The notes beneath the pieces are model-generated. The model had not been told where the DNA came from. It made no database searches and was given only the letters and a program-made list of their open reading frames with translations. From the NCBI GenBank assembly GCA_022925895.1, contig JAKSYS010000582.1, positions 1 through 40,442 on the forward strand: a stretch of DNA of 40,442 bases, in the 5' to 3' direction. Positions within the stretch are counted from its first letter, which is position 1; the number at the start of each line of letters is the position of its first letter. Of this stretch, positions 1-9,459 are shown piece by piece. This DNA comes from Fragilaria crotonensis. Lineage: Eukaryota; Bacillariophyta; Fragilariophyceae; Fragilariales; Fragilariaceae. The position numbers were made by a program, and so were the translations under genes.

Positions 1-2
1 GG

Positions 3-176
3 ATCGTAGTGAAGCTGTATAGAAGCAATCCCAGAAGCATTGGGAAGCCGACGAATGGCGACTTCTCGTTGTTGGGCGATAGGTTGATTTGGGAAATGCA
101 GCGATCTGCTTCGAGGTTGCAGTTGCAGTTACCAGTGCCCTACTCGCGAAGTAATCAGTTTTATTTTGGAGGCTAA
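3..176 (+). CDS. Possible 3' coding end truncated by the LTR element
   Basis: Frame 3 is open from the first bases of the window and stays open across the LTR boundary at 136 to a TAA at 174-176. The part before the LTR is 44 codons with ordinary-looking composition and no start codon in view, as expected for the tail of a gene whose body lies upstream of the window. I recognise no family. The flank on the far side of the LTR element (from 5345) has stops early in every frame I read, so I see no continuation. A chance open frame of this size is quite possible. Confidence 0.2.
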   Translation: MVVKLYRSNPRSIGKPTNGDFSLLGDRLIWEMQRSASRLQLQLPVPYSRSNQFYFGG

Positions 177-517
177 TTTGTAGCTAGTTTTAAAGGATTA
201 ATAGTTGCACCTTATTAAAAGTTATGAGACTAGTTTTAAAACAAGAGAGCAGTCCCATCCTTGGTGGGATTGGACTGTTCTCTTTCATTCATCTAGGAGA
301 CTCAGTGAGTCTCAAGAGATGTCAGACAGTTCTCATTCTACTGTTGTACGGTTGTACTGTTGTACAGGATCAGTGTTCTATTGTTGCACTGTACTATGGT
401 ATTACTAGTCTACCGGTATATCCAAGTACTATACATGGCCATTGTATTGTAGTACTGGATACTAGTAATATAGTATACTGTATCGCACTACGCTAAGGGC
501 ACGTGCGGTGTACTGCA
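136..517 (-). repeat. 3' LTR of the gypsy element
   Basis: A 382-bp direct repeat of 4962-5344. It starts TG and ends CA. The two copies differ by a small change at the outer edge (around 142-146) and by two single-base indels, one in a T run and one in a CC pair; I saw no other substitutions. Near identity implies a recent insertion. The polypurine tract needed for plus-strand priming lies at about 518-530 (read on minus: AGGGAAGCGAG directly before the LTR). Confidence 0.9.
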
Positions 518-3500
518 CTCGCTTCCCTAATTGGGCGTGCGCGTTCTTTATATGGTGTTAGTCGACGTATGTTGACACGTTCATTGACAATGCCACGTTG
601 AATGCGTACTGTACCATTAGCATAGGTTTCAGTAATCCGATAAGGTCCCGTGCGTGGGGCGGATAATTTGGAGATCAGTCCTGGTTTTTCTAGTAGGACT
701 TTTTCGCAACACGGTACTCGTGTTCAATGCGTTTAGCATTTTCCTTTTATTATTGGCGTTAATAGTATCTTGCTTACGTTGTCTTATCCTAGCCCAATCC
801 GTCTTTAATTGGATGGGCAACAACATGTCGCGTCCAAATACTAACTGTCCGGTGTAGCATCTAATGTAGTATGTACTGTACTACGTATTGCCCACGCAGC
901 TGCACTTAGGAACGGTCCCCAAGGGTCATTCGCATCGAGTTCTTTTTGTTCGAGTTCGAATGTCCGAAGTGCATTACCCAGTACTTGATGTACTCGTTCT
1001 ACAATACCGTTTGATTGTGGGTTGTAACTGGATGACGGTTTTTCTTTCATACCATAATTCTCGCACATTTGTTTGAATTGTGCTTTGAATTGAACCGTTA
1101 TCATACCCTATATGTTGGGGTCGTGGATATCTCGTCAACCACGTATTATTAAACGCTTCCATAACAGTATGTGCGTTCTTATCTGGTATTGCTATGACTT
1201 GAACCATCCTGTTACGGGATCAATCATAGTCAACGCCGCGAAGTGTATGCGTAGACGTTGGATGCGTACAACGTATGGTCCAATCAAGTCTACGTTTACG
1301 AGACCAGGAAGTTCTTCAGCTTCCTTAGGAGGTAAGTGTCCATACTTCTTCCTTTGTTTCTTAAATAGTTGACACGTACGACACGTCTTACAGAATGTCT
1401 CAACGTGACTACGTAATTTTGCCCACGTACATGTTTGTCGTATCGTTGCTTCAGTGCGTGATTCGCCTGGGTGTGCTAGATACTCATGATACCAAGCCAC
1501 TACGCGTTGTTGAAGTTGAATAGGAATATATATTTTCCTTGATGCGTAATGACCTCAACTCCTTCAATTGTTTTGGTATTGAAGTTCTGACTTTTGATTT
1601 CGTACTTCTTCGTTTAAGCTCATTATCTAACCGTTGGTATTTAGCGATTAGCATAGGACTTAACGGAAAGTCAGTTTCTTTAACGTCTGTTTTTGTCATG
1701 AAGATGTAAGCCATCGTATCATTTGTAGGCTCTGTTGGTAACTTCTCATTGAAGTTCGCATCTAATCTTGACAAGGCGTCAGCAATGACGTTCTTTTCTC
1801 CTTTTATATGTAGAAAGGTAGGTCCAAACTCTTCTATCAGGAGTCTCCATCGTATTATACGATCAGTGGACATTTTCTGATATAGGAGATTCTTATGATC
1901 GGTATGTACTATCAGTTTTGACCTAATAGTATATTTTTGAATTCCTTAAGTGTTTCTACTATGGATAACAGCTCTTGTTCACCAGTCGTGTAACGTTTTT
2001 GAGCGCTGTTAAGTTTCCTACTGTAGAAAGCTAACGGACGGTCATTTGCATTATGACTGCTCCCAGTTGATAATCACTGGAGTCCGTATAAATGTGAAAG
2101 TCTTTTGAGAAGTCAGGATAAGCCAGTAATGTCTCGACTTATTATGGCCTTAATGTCTTCAAATGCTTTCTGTTCTTTATCGTGCCAAATAAATTTAGCT
2201 TTGGCAGAACACAGCGCCGTAAGCGGTGCTAGTATGTGACTTCTACGTCCACATGTCACGGTAGTAATTGATCATACCTAAGAAACGTCTTAACTGCCGT
2301 TTGGTAGTTGGTGGTGTCAGCCGCATAATCGCTTCCACTTTCTTAGGTTGAGGTTGGATACGCGACGAGTAATCAATATCCTAAGTAATCAAGCTCGGTC
2401 ACAGCGAACGAGGATTTACGTAGGTTAACGGCAAAGCCAACATCAGTTAGGCGTTGCAACACGAGTTCAACATGCTGAAGATGGTCCTCGTAGGAACCTG
2501 CTGTTGTAATCAGTATGTCATCTAAGTACCTTACGCACATTAGGCAAATCGCCCATAATGTCATTAATTATGGCCTGAAAGATGTCAGGACTGCCATTCA
2601 AACCCATAGGTAGGCGACAGTAGCGATATTTGCCCCAGGGTACAATCATTGTACATAGATAGCTGGATTCTTTATCCAGGACAATATGGTAGTAGCCCAT
2701 ACTTAAGTCCAGAGCCGTTGCCCAATTAAACCCTTCAAGTTTCTGAAGAAGGTCTGCAATCTTGGGTAACGGGTATGGTTTACGTTTATGTACCTATTAA
2801 GTACGAAAGTCCGTTAGGACTCGAGCGTCACCAGTCTTTTAGGCTGTATGAACGTTGGTGCCGCCCACTCAGGTCATTGCACTTCGTTAATACTCCTATG
2901 TCACATAAACGTTGAATTTCTTTCTTCGTTGTTTCCTCGTAGCATTTTGGTACAGGACGGACGAGGCGTGATACGGCTTCTCATCCTTACTTAAGGGCCG
3001 TAGTTCGAGATGTACAGGCGGTACATTGAGTACGCCCAGTCCTCCACTAAACAACTTCGGATACTTTCGTAGCGAACGTACGAGTTGTTTTTGTTGATCG
3101 TTACTTAGGTGCGTATCCATGTGTGCGTAGTCATCCAGATCTAACGCACTATGGTCTGCATCCAGTATACGTTTCTGCCTCGCTTCTGCTTCCTTGAGTA
3201 CCGTGGGTTCGATACTGTGGTAGTAGATAGCTGTAGCATTCTGTAGATCGGATATTACGTGTTTTCTTTCATGAAATTTCTACACCTTCCCATACTATCC
3301 GTTGTGTATTGAAATTAATTTCGATACCCAATTCTGATAGTAAATCTGCACGATGATCATGTCATACTGTGCATTCTTGCATAACGTATGTGTGTCCTCG
3401 TGACACACCCATTGTACTATCTTTGACATACTAAACTCGGGTAATTTGAATTTAATTTCCCGTTGCAGTTTCGTTACGAATTGACCACCCATAGTGTGCC

Positions 3501-3792
3501 ATCGTGTATGTGATGTTTTGAATACCGGTCAGTTAAGCCCGTATCGCATCCTTAAGTATAATTGCGCAGATGCTCCAGTGTCTAGCAAAATGCGAACAAT
3601 GCCGGGTTTGCCTGTTCCCATCACTTCGCCCGACTTCGGTGGTTTTGTGTTTTTGTTTTGTCTCTTACTGCCATGGCCATCTTTGGATGGCAATATCTCA
3701 CTAGAAAATGAACCAAAGTAGATGGAACTTTCGTCACTATCTTCTTTAGTCTCTACTGTGCTAATGGTTGTCTTGGGACTGAACATTTCCAC
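493..3792 (-). pseudogene. pol of the gypsy element: protease, RT, RNase H, integrase; multiple frameshifts
   Basis: Domains in order on the minus strand. The aspartic protease has DTGAS at 3568-3582, followed by a C-terminal protease region around 3300-3500. The RT has a PVHLEL-type lead-in at about 3030, SMGYYHI-like and LPMGLNGSPDIFQ motifs at 2570-2700, and YLDD at 2517-2528. RNase H/connection includes HIKGEKNVIADALSR near 1780. The integrase has an HX..HX..CX2C zinc region at 1350-1490, VDLIGPY (first Asp) near 1285, GYDNGS (second Asp) near 1100, and NPQSNGIVER (Glu) near 990. A C-terminal tail (LVFGRDMLLPIQLK) runs from about 850. The last frame continues through the polypurine tract and stops at 493 inside the LTR. 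Single-base frame changes occur in most domains. Confidence 0.88.
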
Positions 3793-3933
3793 GATTTCTG
3801 CATCGAATTCTCGGGTGTAAAGTCGCGGACCTTACGCTTGCCAGACTTCGGGTTGCGTGGAAGACGCTCAAGGATAGCGTTAAGCTGCTCCTGCGTCATC
3901 AAGACATTTCGGTCGGTAAAACCGACATTTTTC

Positions 3934-4927
3934 TTACCAGGTTTCTGTTTCCCTTGTTCTCAGGGTTAAACCAACAGTCTTTCGTAGTATGATTCGTACG
4001 ACCGCAATGCGCACACTTCTTATACTTAGACGACTGTGTTTTGCCGTTGCCATTTTGTCAGCGGACTTACCGTTCCAATTGCCCTTTTTCGTGCCCTCAG
4101 GGTTATCGGATTTGTCCACCTTACGACGTTTGGCCTCAAGTGCCTGTCTGAGTTCAAGTTTCTCAAAATAATCAACAGTGCCTTGAAAATCGAACTTATA
4201 AAGCTCGATGTTCGCACCAAGAATGACCGCTTGCCATTCTTCAGGCTTCGCCTGGTTGAGAATTTGAATCAAGTCGTCATCAGACAATTTAGACGGTTCA
4301 GCCTTACCTTCTTCCCGTGGAAAATACGGTAAGTAATTATTTAGCTCGCGTAAACGCGTAGCAAAGTTACGAACCGTATGACTTCCAAGACGTAGGTAAT
4401 GCTGCATGTACACCACCTGCTTCTGGTACGCATGCAAGATTGGGAAGTAAGACTTACCAACTTCCGTCATTACCAGCTGGAAAATCTCGTTTGGAGTCTT
4501 CCTCTGTCGTGCGGGACCCGCTACGTTCTCCGTATCGAGTCTACGCCACGTTTGCTGGAATTTGTCTCTTGCACTGCCCTTAAGTAGTGCAAGAGCCATA
4601 GACGCTTTTGTTCGCCAGACTCGAGCGGATAGTCACGAATGACCTCCTCGAGCTCTATGCGCCACTTCACCCACGCTTCTGGCGAGGTGTCGTAGTCTCC
4701 AAACAAACGAATTCTCTTTTCGATATTTTGGAGTTCGCATTTCCGGCTTCAATCGGGACGTCGATTTTTTTATAGTTGCCCTCATCGTCAGATTTCTCTG
4801 TCGATTTCTTGGGCCTATCAAAATAAATCGACGGCGGATTCAACGCGAGGTTCGACTGACGGAATGCGACATGTTCCGCAGACGAATTTTCAGACGCTTT
4901 GCGCTTACCTTTATTTTTGTTCGTCAT
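3934..4927 (-). pseudogene. gag of the gypsy element (capsid-like region and zinc knuckle), frameshifted
   Basis: Starts with an ATG at 4927 and a basic N-terminus (MTNKNKGKRKASENS). The reading then jumps frame near 4700 into a Trp-rich stretch (SPEAWVKWRIELEEVI) and near 4600 into the main 200-residue capsid-like part. The CCHC knuckle (C-AH-C-GRTN-H-TTKD-C, 3974-4015) followed by WFNPENKG is in yet another frame from that main stretch. In related elements Gag packages element RNA. At least three frame changes are needed for a continuous product. Confidence 0.8.
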
Positions 4928-4961
4928 GGTGATGTACTGACTACTGGGAGTGAATTCACTG

Positions 4962-5344
4962 TGCCCTCGCGCGAAGTAATCAGTTTTATTTTGGAGGCTA
5001 ATTTGTAGCTAGTTTTAAAGGATTAATAGTTGCACCTTATTAAAAGTTATGAGACTAGTTTTTAAAACAAGAGAGCAGTCCCATCCTTGGTGGGATTGGA
5101 CTGTTCTCTTTCATTCATCTAGGAGACTCAGTGAGTCTCCAAGAGATGTCAGACAGTTCTCATTCTACTGTTGTACGGTTGTACTGTTGTACAGGATCAG
5201 TGTTCTATTGTTGCACTGTACTATGGTATTACTAGTCTACCGGTATATCCAAGTACTATACATGGCCATTGTATTGTAGTACTGGATACTAGTAATATAG
5301 TATACTGTATCGCACTACGCTAAGGGCACGTGCGGTGTACTGCA
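4962..5344 (-). repeat. 5' LTR of the gypsy element
   Basis: The 383-bp partner of 136-517. On the minus strand it precedes gag and would hold the promoter. Immediately inside it (4949-4960) is a 12-bp perfect palindrome, AGTGAATTCACT, where a tRNA primer-binding site would normally be. Only 34 bases separate the LTR edge from the gag ATG at 4927. Confidence 0.9.
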
Positions 5345-5360
5345 ACATCCCCCAATTAAA

Positions 5361-5675
5361 CCGGCCTGCGGGCGCCTAAAAAATGAGCATGATCGCCTAA
5401 ATTCGACTTCGACAAAGCGCCTAAATTAAACGAAAATATAGATATTGATACTGTATATATATTTATATACAGTAAATAGTACGACTATAAACAGTAGCCG
5501 GTACCAGTAGGACGATACATTAGTTGTACAGTAGTACTGTCGTGATCCTTTGTCTTGATTTTAGTACTGGCACTGTGACACTGTACTGTAACCGTAACCC
5601 CTAACCCCAGCGCCTAAATTAGACTTCGACAAAGCGTCTAAATTTGCGAGTTTTAGGCGCTCGTAGGCGCGCCGG
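5361..5675. mobile_element. Short inverted-repeat element (MITE-like)
   Basis: Imperfect inverted ends: ccggcctgcgggcgcctaaa at 5361-5380 against ttttaggcgctcgtaggcgc and the following gccgg at 5651-5675. Inside, a 33-bp direct repeat occurs at 5394-5426 and 5611-5643 (cgcctaaattNgacttcgac followed by aaagcg and ctaaat). The middle is AT-rich with no ORF. The structure suits a small non-autonomous DNA transposon, but I see no clean target duplication. Confidence 0.4.
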
Positions 5676-5762
5676 CCAGATCGACAAAAAGCCCTGATCA
5701 TCAGACACATACAGTATCACATAGTCCGAGTACTCAAGTACCTGGTACTGAGTAGTCTTACT

Positions 5763-6437
5763 ACATAAAAATGGCTTTGGCCATTTTTAAAACAGCTTTG
5801 AACCAATCTCTTGTGAAATTCAACGACCTCTACAAAAAACACTCCAATTTTCATTCTTTTACACCGTGACCTATTGTAAAGCTCTCCTTAATGAACAAAT
5901 AAAGGTATGTTCTAGATAGAAAAGCAATATAATTGCTCAGTTCTCTCAAATACGCATACTGTAGATGATGTCAAAACATTGTTTCACGACCATTTTTCAC
6001 ATGTCGAGGATGCCCTCACAATTTCTACAAGCTTCAGTTCTGAATATTTTCACACGCTTGAGAGAATTCCACTTGGTGTTTGTTCTACACTGTGTGGTAC
6101 AAACAGCTCGTACAAACCCTGTACCGATCCGAATTTTGATTGACGATTTACTCATCAAACTTTTGTGAAAAAATTAAGAACGGAATATAAAATATTATAT
6201 ATGTATATGTATAAATATTTATACACGACTTTGAACCAGTAAATGAAAAACGAAGACTTGTATATCATGGATAGGCAATTCCGATCTTGCTCCAGTACTT
6301 TGATCATTCTTCATTGCTGTTGACAAGCAGATGAAGGATCAATGATACAAGAACTGTTCGTTCAACATTTATGTTTCTACGTAGATATAGTAATTTGAAA
6401 CTCTTGTGAAATTATTGGTTCCAAGCCATTTTTATGT
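5763..6437. mobile_element. MITE-like element A, 675 bp, TIR ACATAAAAATGGCTT
   Basis: The left end acataaaaatggctt (5763-5777) is the reverse complement of the right end at 6423-6437. A second block (gaaccaa...ttgtgaaatt) is also inverted between about 5806-5820 and 6400-6418. On the left there is an extra palindromic repeat (aaaaatggctttggccattt). No convincing ORF is present. The core aaaaatggcttt is shared with element B at 12448-13170, and inner sequence (acgacct..caaaaaa) is shared too, so these look like two members of one non-autonomous family. Confidence 0.55.
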
Positions 6438-6540
6438 GGGTACTACAACAAAAAATAACCCTGTTGTGCACAAAACGGAGGAATTTCAATGTTATCGCAG
6501 TACAATGATCCGGTAGTGGAAGGTCCGGTATATCCTACTA

Positions 6541-6925
6541 TATTATAAATTAATTGTGTGCGTGTGTGCGTGCGTGCGTGCGTCCGTCTGTTACGGAGTA
6601 TGACCACTCTGGGGTACTGGATCAAATGAATACTGTCTATATTATAAATTAACGGAGTATGACCACTCTGGGGTACTGGATCAAATGAATACTGTCTATA
6701 TTATAAATTAATTGTGTGCGTGTGTGCGTGCGTGCGTCCGTCTGTTACGGAGTATGACCACTCTGGGGTACTGGATCAAATGAATACTGTCTCATACTCG
6801 GAGTATGATATATGTCATACATGCATACTGGAGTACTCCGTAAGCGATGTCGGTAAGATTTGCATATACGTAGTTGCGTCAGTGCGTGCGTCTGTTACGG
6901 AGTATGACCACTCTGGGGTACTGCA
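6541..6925. repeat. Tandem repeat block with (GTGC)n and a 48-bp core
   Basis: The core cggagtatgaccactctggg followed by gtactggatcaaatgaatactgtct recurs starting near 6594, 6653 and 6747, with a shorter copy near 6898. Three copies are separated by attataaattaa spacers, and two spacers also hold a gtgtgcgtgtgtgcgtgcg run. I read no gene here. It looks like a locally expanded minisatellite. Confidence 0.7.
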
Positions 6926-7064
6926 CTACTTGCGTATAGTACTGAACTGTACAAACAGTACACACAACCGTGCACAACCCATACCGTACACGTATTCCAA
7001 AAGTCCGACCAATTGGGAGGTACCCACTAGTGAAGTTAAACGACGTTGCATTTCGAATATGCAT

Positions 7065-7381
7065 ATGGCCGTACGTCATACGCTATACCAGAAATTCCGA
7101 GGTCTGCAGCCTGCCCGGTGACGTTGATTCGCACGAATTGTTCCGTGGCCTCTCATGAATACCGCAATCGCACCGCAAGGCCGACGAAAGTCGAAAGCAA
7201 GGATGCTGATCGGCAAACACTCTTCCTTGGGCATCAACTTGCGAAGACAGTGGAGGATATCAAGCACGGGGTCAACCTCACTGAGAACGTGTTGGGTGGA
7301 CGCCGAACGCCTCATGAGTTCATAGCCATGCAACGAATTTTTTTGGCCGCCGACCGTCTCAGCACGACAGCGTTGCGCTGA
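7065..7381 (+). CDS. Small two-exon protein of unknown function (84 aa)
   Basis: Exon 1 is 7065-7117 and exon 2 is 7180-7381. The genomic frame from the ATG stops at 7119-7121, but removing a 62-nt GT-AG intron (7118-7179) joins ...KFRGLQPAR to PTKVESKDADRQ in frame and runs to TGA at 7379-7381. An in-frame ATG two codons earlier (7059) would add two residues. The short basic N-terminus (MAVRHTLYQKFR) could be a mitochondrial targeting sequence, which is inference. The C-terminal half (TPHEFIAMQRIFLAADRLS) looks like folded helical protein. I do not recognise the family. AATAAA lies 25 nt after the stop (7406-7411). The gene is convergent with the dehydratase gene at 7516. Confidence 0.6.
7118..7179 (+). 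other. Predicted 62-nt GT-AG intron
   Basis: Splicing cccg|gtgacg to gcaag|gccg removes an in-frame TGA and joins the two open segments in one frame. The length is close to the 87- and 90-nt introns of the neighbouring dehydratase gene. Confidence 0.55.
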
Positions 7382-7405
7382 CGACTAGAACAAAGCTTTA
7401 CATAA

Positions 7406-7411
7406 AATAAA
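7406..7411 (+). promoter_or_regulatory. AATAAA polyadenylation-like signal
   Basis: Canonical AATAAA 25 nt past the stop of the small two-exon gene. Only position and sequence support it. Confidence 0.35.
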
Positions 7412-7446
7412 TCTTTCACAGTTTATGTGTATACTCCTTGACTCCT

Positions 7447-7478
7447 CGCCAACATCCCTGAATATTGGGATGTTGGCG
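7447..7478. other. Perfect 12-bp-stem hairpin between convergent genes
   Basis: cgccaacatccc (7447-7458) pairs without mismatch with gggatgttggcg (7467-7478) around the 8-nt loop tgaatatt. It sits between the stop codons of two convergent genes (7381 on plus, 7516 on minus) and would lie in both 3' UTRs. Function is unknown; a role in 3'-end formation is possible. Confidence 0.6.
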
Positions 7479-7515
7479 GTGAATATTTGTAGTCTTCATT
7501 CTTTCCGTGTCCACC

Positions 7516-8781
7516 TTAGGTCCTCATTCGGTCAGTGTCGACCAGCTCTCCTTTGAGCATCGCAACATCAGCCTCAACCATTTCCTTAACAAGTTCGGCG
7601 AACGGAGTCTTGGCAACCCATCCAATGATGTTCTTTGCCTTGGTTGGGTCTCCCAACAAAAGCTCGACTTCGGTAGGTCGGAAGTATCGCGGGTCGATCT
7701 TGATCAAGACACGCGATTCGTCTTCGGCGTCGACACCGATCTCGTCAACAGTTCCGGTTGGTCCCACCCACTTGACGGTAGTTCCAACAACAGCGAAAGC
7801 TTTCTCGACGAACTCTCTGACACTAAAAGAGAAGAAAACATGGAATAGAGTTAGGCGAGGATGAAAATTTCAGAAATATCCTCATTCGCACTTTCGCTGT
7901 TTTTCGACTTACGTGTGCGTTTCACCGGTGGCAAGGACGTAATCATCAGGTTCGTCCATTTGAAGCATCATCCACATGCCCTCAACGTAGTCGCGAGCAT
8001 GGCCCCAATCACGCTTGGCATCAATATTACCCAGGTACAGGGTCTTGTCGATGCCAGCGCTGATGCGTGCCACACCGGTCGTGATCTTTCGAGTCACAAA
8101 GGTACGGCCACGACGAGGAGACTCGTGGTTGAAGAGAATACCGTTGGTCACATGCATGCCGTAGGCTTCTCTGTAGTTGACGAGGATCCAGAAGGCGTAT
8201 TGCTTGGCGACAGCGTACGGAGAACGCGGGTAGAATGGAGTTGTCTCGGATTGAGGAACTTCCTGGACCTTACCGTAGAGTTCCGAGGTGGATGCTTGGT
8301 AAAATTTGACCGACTTCTCGAGACCTGCAGCGCGAATTGCATCAAGCATACGCAACACACCGATTCCGTCACAGTCAGCAGTGTACTCAGGCATGTCGAA
8401 TGACACCTTGACGTGGGACATGGCACCAAGATTGTAGATCTCGGTTGGCTTAACATTGGAAATGATCGTGATCAAGTTGGTGGCGTCGCAGAGATCTCCG
8501 TAGTGGAGGAAGATCTTTACTCCAGTCTCGTGACGGTCTCTATAAATGTGATCGATACGACCAGTGTTGAAGCAAGAAGAACGGCGGACAATACCGTGGA
8601 CCTACCAAAGAAGGAAACAATCATATACGCGGATGTGAGCAGGCACACCCAGGGTACGAACGTCGAGAACAACCTCTCATTCACTTACAGTGTAGCCCTT
8701 CTCGAGCAGAAATTCTGCCAAATAAGAACCATCTTGACCAGTGATACCTGTGACCAAAGCGACCTTGCGTTCAGAAGACAT
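7516..8781 (-). CDS. GMD: GDP-mannose 4,6-dehydratase, three exons, 362 aa
   Basis: Exons 8781-8689, 8601-7913 and 7822-7516 (minus strand) give 1089 nt, 362 residues, the usual size for this enzyme. It converts GDP-D-mannose to GDP-4-keto-6-deoxy-D-mannose, the first step to GDP-L-fucose, using NADP(H) in the cytosol. Visible features are a Rossmann glycine motif G12-X2-G15-X2-G18 in [20 protein letters not shown], the STSELYG segment with T136 and E138, and catalytic Y160-XXX-K164 in [32 protein letters not shown] and [14 protein letters not shown] are typical of GMD. Both introns are GT-AG, and the frame is intact throughout, unlike the retroelements around it. Fucose is a common sugar in algal polysaccharides, which fits. 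Confidence 0.96.
7823..7912 (-). other. GMD intron 2, 90 nt
   Basis: Donor gtaagt lies after ACG CAC AC and acceptor ttttag before T GTC AGA, joining ...GETHT to VREFVEKAF, a conserved junction in GMD proteins. Confidence 0.9.
8602..8688 (-). other. GMD intron 1, 87 nt
   Basis: Donor gtaagt follows the codons for ...EKGYT; acceptor ggtag precedes GTC CAC GGT (VHG). Removal keeps the conserved Rossmann region continuous. Confidence 0.9.
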
Positions 8782-9459
8782 GGTGATGCGATTGATTGAG
8801 TCTGGATGAGAAATGCGACTGTGCTGATCGAACTGATCCGCGTTTTTTTTTGTGTGCCCTGAATGTGAAATACAAGATCCCCAATGACCGAAATGAAATT
8901 GGGAGGAAAACCTACATCGAAATCACGTTCTAACCTCTTTTAAAAAATTGATTTACTAAGGTTATGACTCTCAGCGTCGGAGGCCTGAAATATACAAAAA
9001 GGCTCTAGAGCAGAAATCCCACGAAGACATGTCTATAGCACAGTTCAATTTCAAAGCATGTAGACATTTGCCAGCCATAGAGTCATCGTGAAAATGACCG
9101 CGATTCAAACTACTACTATACGCACAAGTACAGTACTACAGTATTTCTTCTTCACCATAGAAATTTTAAATAGATATATTCTCCATGAATAAATTGTATT
9201 ATCGATCTCGGAAGTCTCATCGCCAGAACGTTCCCTATCGGTAGTAGTCAAAGTACTCGTAGTCCTCGCTCCTACAAGTGGCGAGTTGAATTCCATGATG
9301 AGTCATTTGTTTCTGTCAAAGTGACTTCTTGAGTGGTTTTAGGTTTTACCAGTCTGGGGGGCGGCCATTGGCCGCGGTTGTTGCACGACGGTAGAGGAGG
9401 TCTGGTAAGATCTGTCGTATACAGAGTACGGAGTACGATTGCAAAATTTGTACCACGAT
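8782..9459. other. Intergenic region upstream of GMD
   Basis: This should contain the GMD promoter. I see a T run at about 8843-8851 and AT-rich stretches, but no TATA box or other site I would defend, and no convincing ORF. Confidence 0.4.

Larger units (their letters stand above)
136..5344 (-). mobile_element. Ty3/gypsy-type LTR retrotransposon, frameshifted
   Basis: A complete LTR element read on the minus strand: 5' LTR 4962-5344, gag from an ATG at 4927, then protease, reverse transcriptase, RNase H and integrase, and 3' LTR 136-517. The order PR-RT-RH-IN is that of Ty3/gypsy (Metaviridae), not copia. Diagnostic motifs seen: CX2CX4HX4C zinc knuckle at 3974-4015, LLDTGAS at about 3568-3588, YLDD at 2517-2528, an HHCC zinc region near 1350-1490, and D, D and E integrase motifs between 1290 and 970. 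A purine-rich tract lies just inside the 3' LTR. Domains sit in different frames, so the element is either inactive or carries consensus errors. No matching target-site duplication flanks it (accag on the left, acatc on the right). Confidence 0.93.

Noticed and set aside
5590-5610. Telomere-like taacccctaacccc
   Set aside because: Only about two imperfect units; too short to call telomeric DNA.
7861-8403. Plus-strand 180-codon frame
   Set aside because: Shadow of GMD exon 2 on the opposite strand.
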